DNA from: Synechococcales cyanobacterium PMM_0073
Lineage (GTDB): Bacteria > Cyanobacteriota > Cyanobacteriia > Elainellales > Elainellaceae
NCBI GenBank assembly: GCA_949127695.1
Contig: CASBQH010000511.1
Coordinates: 1-5,150, forward strand
DNA length: 5,150 nt
Direction: 5' to 3'
In this document: positions 1 to 5,150 of the stretch, in pieces
Layout of the letters: each line of letters begins with the position of its first letter
Position numbering within the stretch: position 1 is the stretch's first letter
Notes under the pieces: model-generated
Told to the model about the DNA's origin: nothing
Database searches by the model: none
Seen by the model: only the letters and a program-made list of their open reading frames with translations
Position numbers and translations under genes: made by a program

Positions 1-1748
1 ATTGGGATGCCTGCGCCGTCGTCGCTGAGCGTAATAACCGTGCGGTTTTGCTGGTGGCTAGCGCGAATCTGGATTAGCCCTTCCACTGATTTGCCCTGCT
101 GCCGTCGCTGTTCGATGGGCTCAATGCCGTGGTCAAAGGCATTTCGCAGCAGGTGCATTAATGGCTCATTCATTGCTTCGAGAATGCTGCGGTCGATTGA
201 GAGCTGTTCGCCTTCTACCCGCAGCTGCACCGGCTTTTGGTATTGCAGCGACAGCTCGCGCAGGGCTCGCGGAAAGCGACTGGTAATGTCGGAAAACGGG
301 CGCATTCGCACCTGGGTGAGGCGAGTTTGCAGCTGGCGCGAGGTTTTGTGCAGCTCGCGGGTGGTCTGCTCAGCTTCATCTAGCCCCAGGTCAATGTCGC
401 TGGTGACTTCCTGCACCTGCACAATCGTTTCCATCACCTCTTGGGAGAGCAGATGCAGGCTGCTGTAGCGGTCGAGTTCGAGCAGATCAAACTTGGCGAG
501 GCTGCTGGTCAAGGCGGGCTGAAGGTTGGGGGGGCTGGTGGAATCAATTCCCAGCACCTGTGTTTCAACTTTGTCATAGGCATCCCGCAGCTCCATATTG
601 GAAGACTCTAGGGTTTTGACGCGCTCGCTCAGACCCGTCACCAAACCGCGCAGCCGCTTCAGATGCAGATCTAGGCCGTTGCGTTCGATAATCAGCTCGC
701 TAAACAGATCGCTGAGCTGGTTGAGCTGCTTTACCGAAACCCGCACGGTATTTTCAACTGCGTTCTCGACTGCGTTCTCGACTGCGGGTTCTTCGGCTGA
801 GGAGGCTGGCTCAGGATTGCGGATACCTGCGGTCTGCGCCTTGCGCTCGTCGGGGACTGGAGCAGGCTGAGTCAGCCGGAATGGGACTGCGGCTGGAACT
901 GGATCTTGCGCTGGATCAACCAGCTCAACGCTTCTGACTCCCTCTGCCGGACTGGGCGCTGCGGCAATTGGCGCTCTGTCAAACAGAATGCCGGTGGGCA
1001 AACTCTCCAGCTGCCCTGCCAAAATCAGCGCCTGCGACGCTCGCCAAGCCTGCAAAGCCTGCTGCGCGATTTCTAGAATCTCGGCGGGCTGAAAGGTCGG
1101 CTCTAACGCCTGAGCAATTGAGGCACAGAGCTGCGTAAAGGCCGGAAGCTGAAGCATTTCGCCCAGCCCGCCTAGCTCCTGCGTCAAAATTTCTACCTCT
1201 TCGCGCAGACGCGGATCAGAGGCCACCAGCACTGACTCTAGGCGCTCTAAGCAGCCCTCTACTTCGGTTTGGAACAGCAGAATTACGACATCTTGACCTT
1301 CTTCCGGCGAGAGCATCGACTGGGCATCTTCGGGAGCCGGATCGCCCAACCGCTGGTGCAGCTGCTCAAAGATTGGCTTGACATAGCCCGCTAGCCAGTC
1401 AGGTTCAACGGGCCGATGCTGCCGATGCTGGTCAATCACCTGGCGCAGACAGCCGACAGCGGCCAGCAAGAGCTGCTCAAGCTGAGCATCTACCTGCACC
1501 GACTGCCGCTGCACCTTCAGCACCTTAAACGAGTCTTCGAGCCGATGCGACAGTTCGCTCAGCAGCGGGTAGCCCATCATGCCTGCGCCGCCTTTGATCG
1601 AATGGGCAGAGCGCAGGGCAGCATTCACTTTCTCTAGCTCGACGTTCTGCTGGGAAAGCCCCAAAACGGCTGACTCCAGCGTGCTGAGGTATTCTGCGGC
1701 TTCGTCAAGAAATTGCAGCTGAATTTCGAGTTCCTGATTCTGTGACAT
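1..1748 (-). CDS. cheA: CheA-type chemotaxis/phototaxis histidine kinase, PixL-like (3' end truncated by window edge)
   Basis: This is a cytoplasmic kinase expected to autophosphorylate on its HPt histidine under control of the upstream receptor. The frame runs without a stop for 582 codons from ATG 1748 to the left edge. An in-frame TGA (1754-1752) lies two codons upstream, so this ATG is the first possible start; a weak GGA sits 9 bases before it. The HPt domain spans about 1-110, with AHSIKGGAGMMG placing the phospho-acceptor at His49. Residues 150-216 look like a second HPt fold without the histidine. A Pro/Ala-rich linker (about 258-333) ends in three AVEN repeats. The P3 dimerisation region begins near V335 and includes VRMRPFSDITSRFPRALREL. 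The ATPase shows the N-box HLLRNAFDHGIE (532-543) and the first G-box DDGAGI (576-581), where the window ends. The remaining ATPase, a CheW-like domain and, as in PixL, perhaps a C-terminal receiver would lie beyond. The gene starts 74 bases after the receptor stop, so co-transcription is likely. Confidence 0.94.
   Translation of the reverse strand, partial: MSQNQELEIQLQFLDEAAEYLSTLESAVLGLSQQNVELEKVNAALRSAHSIKGGAGMMGYPLLSELSHRLEDSFKVLKVQRQSVQVDAQLEQLLLAAVGCLRQVIDQHRQHRPVEPDWLAGYVKPIFEQLHQRLGDPAPEDAQSMLSPEEGQDVVILLFQTEVEGCLERLESVLVASDPRLREEVEILTQELGGLGEMLQLPAFTQLCASIAQALEPTFQPAEILEIAQQALQAWRASQALILAGQLESLPTGILFDRAPIAAAPSPAEGVRSVELVDPAQDPVPAAVPFRLTQPAPVPDERKAQTAGIRNPEPASSAEEPAVENAVENAVENTVRVSVKQLNQLSDLFSELIIERNGLDLHLKRLRGLVTGLSERVKTLESSNMELRDAYDKVETQVLGIDSTSPPNLQPALTSSLAKFDLLELDRYSSLHLLSQEVMETIVQVQEVTSDIDLGLDEAEQTTRELHKTSRQLQTRLTQVRMRPFSDITSRFPRALRELSLQYQKPVQLRVEGEQLSIDRSILEAMNEPLMHLLRNAFDHGIEPIEQRRQQGKSVEGLIQIRASHQQNRTVITLSDDGAGIP
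751..786 (-). repeat. Three 12-bp tandem units encoding AVEN repeats in the kinase linker
   Basis: Units at 751-762, 763-774 and 775-786 read TTTTCAACTGCG, TTCTCGACTGCG and TTCTCGACTGCG on the plus strand. The last two are identical and the first differs at two positions. On the minus strand they encode Ala-Val-Glu-Asn three times (residues 322-333), directly before the dimerisation domain. The 12-bp period keeps the frame, so copy number can vary without breaking the protein. Confidence 0.9.
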
Positions 1749-1822
1749 AAGTCAGCATCCAAAAGAAGGGAAATAGGGAGAGTAAGGCCAAGCTGGGACA
1801 GGCTGGAAAAGGCTGGAAAAGA
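1749..1822 (-). other. 74-bp spacer between receptor and kinase genes
   Basis: The spacer separates the receptor stop codon from the kinase start codon, both on the minus strand. I see no stable hairpin followed by a T-run, so no intrinsic terminator, and no convincing -10/-35 pair. Read on the minus strand it is pyrimidine-rich, with a weak GGA 9 bases before the kinase ATG as the only Shine-Dalgarno-like element. This fits co-transcription of the two genes. Confidence 0.6.
1801..1820. repeat. Perfect tandem 10-bp repeat (2 copies) just after the receptor stop codon
   Basis: GGCTGGAAAA occurs twice head to tail at 1801-1810 and 1811-1820, and the preceding 10 bases (1791-1800, AGCTGGGACA) match the unit at 7 of 10 positions. 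The repeat lies wholly in the intergenic spacer, immediately 3' of the receptor stop. It is most simply a slippage duplication; no function is visible. Confidence 0.85.
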
Positions 1823-4800
1823 CTAGAGCAAATCCTCAGCTTCCACTTCAAACGCACCCACCGAAGCCTGAAGCTCCTGAGCGATGGCCACCGTTTGACG
1901 AATCGCATCGGAGATCTGCCGCGACGAGCTAGAGGTTTGTACTGACACCTGGGCAATTTGGCGCATCAGGCTAGAGACTGCGCCCGAAGTTTCCACCTGA
2001 GAGACGGTTTCGGTTGAAATGGCCTGCACCAGCTCGTCGATTTGGCGCGAGACTTGCAGCATTTGGCCGAGGCTCTGCTTGGCAGACTCAACCAGCGCCG
2101 TGCCTTCCACCACCTGGCTGGTGCTCTGCTCCATTGCCTCCACCACCTGCGTTGTTTCGCGCTGAATTGTCGCCACAATGGTTTCAATCTCGCGGGTGGC
2201 AGCCGCCGAGCGCGCCGCCAGTTCGCCCACTTCCTCGGCCACCACCGCAAAGCCCTGGCCTTCTTCTCCTGCTCTAGCTGCTTCAATTCCAGCGTTGATC
2301 GCCAGCAGGTTGGTTTGCAGCGCAATCTGGTTAATCAGCGACACTACTTTAGAAATCTGCTGCGACGATTCACCCAGCCGCTTCACTTTTTTGGCCGTTT
2401 CACCGATGGTTTCGCGCAGGCTGAGGATGTTCTGCACGGTTTTGTCCATGGCGCTGCCGCCGGTTTCGGCAGTGCTGGAGGCATTGCGCGCCACTGCTGC
2501 CGCCTGCTGGGCTTTGGCCGCCACCTGCTGAATTGAGGCGGTCATCTGCTCAACGGAGCTGAGGGTGCGGGTGGTTTCGTCCGCCTGCTGGAGCGCCTCG
2601 TCGGCCAGCCGCCGCACCGCATCCTCGTTTTGCCCCAGGGCGCTGTTTACCTGCATTGCCGACTGCTTCACCTGGGTGACAATCTGGCGCAGGCTTTCGA
2701 TAATTGAGTTGAAAAAGTCGGCGACAATGCCAATTTCGCCTGCCGAGACATCGGCTCGCACGGTCAGGTTGCCCTGTGAGGCATCTTCGACGCTGCTCAG
2801 CAGCTCCAGCAGCTGCATTTGCAGGGCTTCTTTTTGGTCGCGCTGGTCGTTGGAGAGGGCTTCGGCCTGGAGCCGCGCCGTTTCTTTTTGGTCAAACAGG
2901 CTGGCCTGCTCAATCGCAAATCCGAGCTGTGTCCCGACTTGACGCATCAAGCTAATTTCGTCCTCCTGCCAGCGGCGCGGCGCGGCGCACTGATGCAGGA
3001 TTAATAGCCCCAGCAATTCCTCGTTCACCACAATTGGCGCGACCAGATTGGCCTTGACCTGAAATGGCTCTAGCTGCTGCAAATGGCATTGGGTCAGGTT
3101 GGCTTCGGCAATATTATCAATGACCTGGACGCGCCCTTGGCGATATTGCTCGACATAGTTGGCGGCAAAACAGGGATCATGGATCTGCTTCTGGAGCGCT
3201 GAGTTCCAGCCGGGAGTGACAGCTTCGGCCACAATTGTGCCCTGCCACTGCGCGTCAAACAAAAACACAATTGCCCGGTCGGCTTGTAGCACCTGCCACA
3301 GATCCTGCACCACTGACTGAAACACCTGCTGCCGATCCAGCGAAGCCCGCATGTTTAACACCATGCCGTTCAGCTGCCGCTCCCGCTCCACCAAGGATTT
3401 CTGCTGCTGGAGCAATTTGGCCTGCGACAGGGCATAGCCAATCTGAGTCGAGAGCTGCTGCATCAGCTCAATTTCGCTGGCATCCCAGCTGCGCGGCTGC
3501 GAACATTCATGGGCGCAGAGCAGGCCAACTAGATCCTCGCCCACCAAAATTGGCGCGACGAGATTGGCCTGCACTTCTAGCCGCTCCAGAATCTCGCAGT
3601 GGCAGTGGCTCAGCTGCGCTTTGGCCAAGTTTTCGATCATCGAGATCCGGCCTGTGCGATAGCGCTGTAGCGATTCAGGCGTCAGCGGATCGTGGATGGT
3701 CTGCCCCAGTCCTTCTAGCCAGGGTTCACCCACAGATTCAGCGGCAATTTGGCCGCTCTGGTAGTCAGGATTAAAGCGATAGATCAAGACGCGATCGGTT
3801 TTGAGCAAGGCGCGGACGCCCTCCACCGAGACGCTGAGAATTTCGGCAGGCTCCAGCGAGCGGCGAATCTGCACGGTAATTTCGCTCAGCAGTCGGGCGC
3901 GTTCGGCGTTGCGCTGCTGCCGCTGACTCTGCCCAATCAGCGAAGACTCAGAGGCGACCACGTTGGCAGCCAAGTCGTTAAAGGCCAGCGCCAGTTCGCC
4001 CGTTTCGTCTTGGGCAAAGACGGTAGCGCGAGCGCTGCGATCGCCTTGGGCAAACCGCAGCGCCGTCTGCCGCAGCCGCTCAATTGGGCGAGCAATCGAA
4101 CGACCCAGCATCCCGCCTAGCAAAAGATCGGTGGCCACGGCCACAGCGGCAATTGCCAGCTGAAGCAGCAGGCTGCGGCGCAGCAGCGCGTTTAGGGTTT
4201 GCTCAGAGGTGCCGCGCACCAAGATAGCCACCGGCTGCTCTTTGAAGTTGTTAATCGCCTGAGCGGCCATGGTATAGGTCTGATCGCCTAGCCTGATCCG
4301 CTCAGTCACCACCTTGCCGGGACTGCTGGCGGCTTGCGCTAGCAAATTGGTTTGCGGCAGCGCCAAATTTCGAGTGGCTTGATCCACCGGGCTAGTTTGC
4401 GCTAAGTGCAGCGAAGTTGCCAAGCTAAATTCACCGTCAGGCTGGCGCTGATAGATGGCGCTGTAGCCGTTGCCAAAGGCTTCTAGCGTGCCGCGCACAA
4501 TCGGCAGCTTGCTGTTGACCAAATCGCCGGAAACCAGCACGCCAATTACGGCTTCGCTAGCTGGATCTCGGACTGGCGTGACGGTATAGCGAATCAGCGA
4601 GTCTTGCCGCAGAAACCCCTGGGGCAGCGGCGGCGCTTCTCTTTGCAGCTCAGCCCAGCTAACAATGGCGCTGGTTTTGATCTGACGCGGATTGGCCAAC
4701 ACCGTGCCGACTAGCCCCTCTGGATCAAATCTTTCGCCCGTGCGATCGGCGTTGGCGCTAGCAATGATCCGCAGATCGGCACCCACCAGCGTCGCATATT

Positions 4801-5150
4801 CAATTTCGCGGGCTTTAACTTCGTTGGCCAGAATGGTGCTGACCTGAGCCTGTAGCTCGCTTGGCACCTGACGATTGCGATGCGCCTGCGCGGCTTCAAT
4901 TACCGCAGCATTTTCTGACTGGCCGCGAAAGCCAAACCCCATTTGGTTAATTTTAATGTTGTATTCTAGCTTGGTGACGGCAGCTTCTGATTGAGCCTGG
5001 TTAAGCAGCTGTGCCCGTCCAGCGCTGACGAGCAGCCAGGAGCCGACCCCCACTAATCCCAGCACCGAAATGATTTCAGAGGTGAACAGCGCCAGCATCT
5101 GCTTGCGGCGAATCGGCAGATTGTGAAACCAATGTGCCAACAGCGGCGCA
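1823..5150 (-). CDS. pixJ: PixJ-like phototaxis receptor: methyl-accepting chemotaxis protein with Cache-like sensor, HAMP and two cyanobacteriochrome-type GAF domains (5' end probably outside window)
   Basis: This is an inner-membrane chemoreceptor that should control the CheA encoded just downstream. Residues are numbered from the TTG at 5140 (1105 aa, TAG stop at 1825-1823). TM1 is about 15-40, an extracytoplasmic Cache-like region 45-320, TM2 about 323-347, HAMP about 346-399, GAF1 about 428-574, GAF2 about 600-748, a second HAMP-like segment about 772-822, and the MCP signalling domain to the end, with the hairpin tip near 933-985 ([19 protein letters not shown]). Both GAFs keep a canonical Cys-His pair (C513-H514, C685-H686), and GAF2 also has D655-P-C657-F, the DXCF motif of dual-cysteine cyanobacteriochromes. 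Known PixJ/TaxD1 proteins sense light for phototaxis. The frame stays open upstream of the TTG and no ribosome-binding site is visible, so the gene likely starts beyond the window. The C-terminus (EDLL) lacks an NWETF-type CheR/CheB tether. MCP identity is certain; the pixJ name is inferred from the GAFs and gene order, and another phototaxis paralogue such as PtxD is possible. Confidence 0.93.
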   Translation of the reverse strand, partial: APLLAHWFHNLPIRRKQMLALFTSEIISVLGLVGVGSWLLVSAGRAQLLNQAQSEAAVTKLEYNIKINQMGFGFRGQSENAAVIEAAQAHRNRQVPSELQAQVSTILANEVKAREIEYATLVGADLRIIASANADRTGERFDPEGLVGTVLANPRQIKTSAIVSWAELQREAPPLPQGFLRQDSLIRYTVTPVRDPASEAVIGVLVSGDLVNSKLPIVRGTLEAFGNGYSAIYQRQPDGEFSLATSLHLAQTSPVDQATRNLALPQTNLLAQAASSPGKVVTERIRLGDQTYTMAAQAINNFKEQPVAILVRGTSEQTLNALLRRSLLLQLAIAAVAVATDLLLGGMLGRSIARPIERLRQTALRFAQGDRSARATVFAQDETGELALAFNDLAANVVASESSLIGQSQRQQRNAERARLLSEITVQIRRSLEPAEILSVSVEGVRALLKTDRVLIYRFNPDYQSGQIAAESVGEPWLEGLGQTIHDPLTPESLQRYRTGRISMIENLAKAQLSHCHCEILERLEVQANLVAPILVGEDLVGLLCAHECSQPRSWDASEIELMQQLSTQIGYALSQAKLLQQQKSLVERERQLNGMVLNMRASLDRQQVFQSVVQDLWQVLQADRAIVFLFDAQWQGTIVAEAVTPGWNSALQKQIHDPCFAANYVEQYRQGRVQVIDNIAEANLTQCHLQQLEPFQVKANLVAPIVVNEELLGLLILHQCAAPRRWQEDEISLMRQVGTQLGFAIEQASLFDQKETARLQAEALSNDQRDQKEALQMQLLELLSSVEDASQGNLTVRADVSAGEIGIVADFFNSIIESLRQIVTQVKQSAMQVNSALGQNEDAVRRLADEALQQADETTRTLSSVEQMTASIQQVAAKAQQAAAVARNASSTAETGGSAMDKTVQNILSLRETIGETAKKVKRLGESSQQISKVVSLINQIALQTNLLAINAGIEAARAGEEGQGFAVVAEEVGELAARSAAATREIETIVATIQRETTQVVEAMEQSTSQVVEGTALVESAKQSLGQMLQVSRQIDELVQAISTETVSQVETSGAVSSLMRQIAQVSVQTSSSSRQISDAIRQTVAIAQELQASVGAFEVEAEDLL
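2675..2827 (-). other. Second HAMP-like relay segment between GAF2 and the MCP signalling domain
   Basis: Residues about 772-822 follow the HAMP pattern: an amphipathic helix ([20 protein letters not shown]), a connector with Gly-Glu-Ile-Gly, and a second helix ([15 protein letters not shown]). A membrane-proximal HAMP is already present at about 346-399 (4105-3944), so the GAF pair is bracketed by two HAMP units. A HAMP here would couple GAF conformational change to the kinase-control coiled coil. Confidence 0.7.
2897..3343 (-). other. GAF2 domain: DXCF-type cyanobacteriochrome photosensor
   Basis: This covers receptor residues about 600-748. It has the DXCF motif D655-P656-C657-F658 (codons 3178-3167) and the canonical C685-H686 (codons 3088-3083), followed by [22 protein letters not shown] and PRRW. 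In characterised DXCF cyanobacteriochromes, such as PixJ GAF domains, the canonical Cys holds the bilin while the DXCF Cys adds reversibly to it, giving a blue-absorbing state and often isomerising phycocyanobilin to phycoviolobilin. All residues needed for that are present here. The exact colours cannot be read from sequence. Confidence 0.85.
3419..3859 (-). other. GAF1 domain: bilin-type GAF with canonical Cys-His but no DXCF cysteine
   Basis: This covers receptor residues about 428-574. The core runs from [19 protein letters not shown] to the conserved segment [17 protein letters not shown] followed by [11 protein letters not shown], which is typical of phytochrome-superfamily GAFs. The canonical bilin-attachment position is C513-H514 (codons at 3604-3599). 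A further cysteine, C515, lies two residues on, and C542 and C546 follow. Where GAF2 reads DPCF, GAF1 reads DPLT (484-487), so the second-cysteine chemistry of DXCF domains should be absent. Bilin binding is inferred from motif conservation only. Confidence 0.8.
4037..4044. repeat. HIP1 octameric palindrome GCGATCGC
   Basis: The palindrome GCGATCGC, highly over-represented in many cyanobacterial genomes, occurs once here, inside the coding sequence of the first HAMP domain. It supports a cyanobacterial source but is not a gene feature in itself, and one copy in 5 kb is weak evidence on its own. Confidence 0.6.
4181..5008 (-). other. Extracytoplasmic Cache-like sensor region of the receptor
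   Basis: Residues about 45-320 lie between TM1 and TM2 and so should face the periplasm. They contain two PAS-like patterns. The first has [21 protein letters not shown] (115-135) followed by [24 protein letters not shown] (184-207). The second has [19 protein letters not shown] (225-243) and later [23 protein letters not shown]. This resembles double-Cache sensor domains of bacterial chemoreceptors, but the family assignment is by pattern only and no ligand can be named. TM2 ([21 protein letters not shown]) contains an acidic residue, D338. Confidence 0.6.

Noticed and set aside
7..468. 153-codon plus-strand open frame
   Set aside because: It is antisense to the P3/ATPase part of the CheA, where the minus frame has clear N-box and VRMRPF motifs; the plus product is Ser/Arg/Cys-rich without family features.
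1749..1822. Possible intrinsic terminator or promoter in the spacer
   Set aside because: Only a 3-bp stem around CCAAGCTGG is visible and there is no adjoining T-run in the transcribed direction; no convincing -10/-35 pair.
1705..1956. 83-codon minus-strand frame bridging receptor end, spacer and kinase start
   Set aside because: It is out of frame with both real genes, overlaps both, and its product is Arg/Leu/Phe-rich without recognisable features. A small coupling peptide cannot be excluded but nothing supports it.
2014..2942. Several overlapping plus-strand open frames opposite the MCP signalling domain
   Set aside because: They overlap each other in different frames, and the minus frame here encodes the highly conserved MCP hairpin; no plausible start signals or domains are seen.
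2972..2988. GCGGC x3 low-complexity run inside GAF2
   Set aside because: It encodes part of the conserved C-x-x-PRRW segment, so codon choice in a GC-rich genome explains it.
3235..3774. 179-codon plus-strand open frame opposite the GAF region
   Set aside because: Its product is Ala/Pro/Arg/Ser-rich low complexity, as expected from the antisense of a GC-rich gene, and it lies entirely opposite well-conserved GAF domains.
2897..3859. A canonical phytochrome (PAS-GAF-PHY) module
   Set aside because: No PAS upstream or PHY domain downstream of the GAFs; the tandem GAFs and DXCF motif fit a cyanobacteriochrome instead.
1..5150. Mobile element, CRISPR array, tRNA/rRNA or a frameshifted pseudogene
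   Set aside because: Almost the whole window is covered by two intact minus-strand frames, with no terminal inverted repeats, spaced direct repeats, tRNA-like folds or internal stops.

Overview
The window looks like chromosomal DNA from a cyanobacterium of moderate-to-high GC content, inferred from protein families rather than from any species marker. It carries two co-directional genes on the minus strand: a membrane-bound methyl-accepting chemotaxis protein with two bilin-type GAF domains (PixJ/TaxD1-like), then a CheA-type histidine kinase (PixL/TaxAY1-like). One copy of the cyanobacterial HIP1 octamer GCGATCGC (4037-4044) and the CH and DPCF motifs of cyanobacteriochrome GAF domains support a cyanobacterial source.

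Layout, in the direction of transcription (right to left). From 5150 to 1823 runs the receptor gene. Its reading frame is open to the window edge, so its true start is probably outside. The encoded order is: short cationic N-terminus, TM1, a ~280-residue extracytoplasmic Cache-like sensor, TM2, HAMP, GAF1, GAF2, a second HAMP-like segment, and the MCP signalling coiled coil. A 74-bp gap (1749-1822) holds a tandem 10-bp repeat and no visible terminator. From 1748 to the left edge runs the CheA gene, cut off inside its ATP-binding domain. It shows an HPt domain with phospho-acceptor His49, a second HPt-like segment lacking the histidine, a Pro/Ala-rich linker with an AVEN x3 repeat, the dimerisation domain, the N-box and the start of the DDGAGI G-box.

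Together the genes form a receptor-kinase pair. Light absorbed by the GAF pair, possibly combined with a ligand sensed outside the membrane, would be passed through the second HAMP to the MCP hairpin and control autophosphorylation of the CheA. In cyanobacteria such pairs usually steer type IV pilus-driven phototaxis. The MCP-then-CheA order matches the pix (tax1) locus of Synechocystis.

The most notable signal is the GAF pair. GAF2 has both the canonical bilin-binding Cys-His (C685-H686) and the second cysteine of a DXCF motif (D655-P-C657-F). GAF1 has the canonical C513-H514 but a Leu where the DXCF cysteine would be. One receptor may therefore carry two photosensors with different photochemistry. 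I found no RNA genes, mobile elements, CRISPR arrays or plus-strand genes. The system belongs to a known class; the particular GAF combination is what deserves a closer look.
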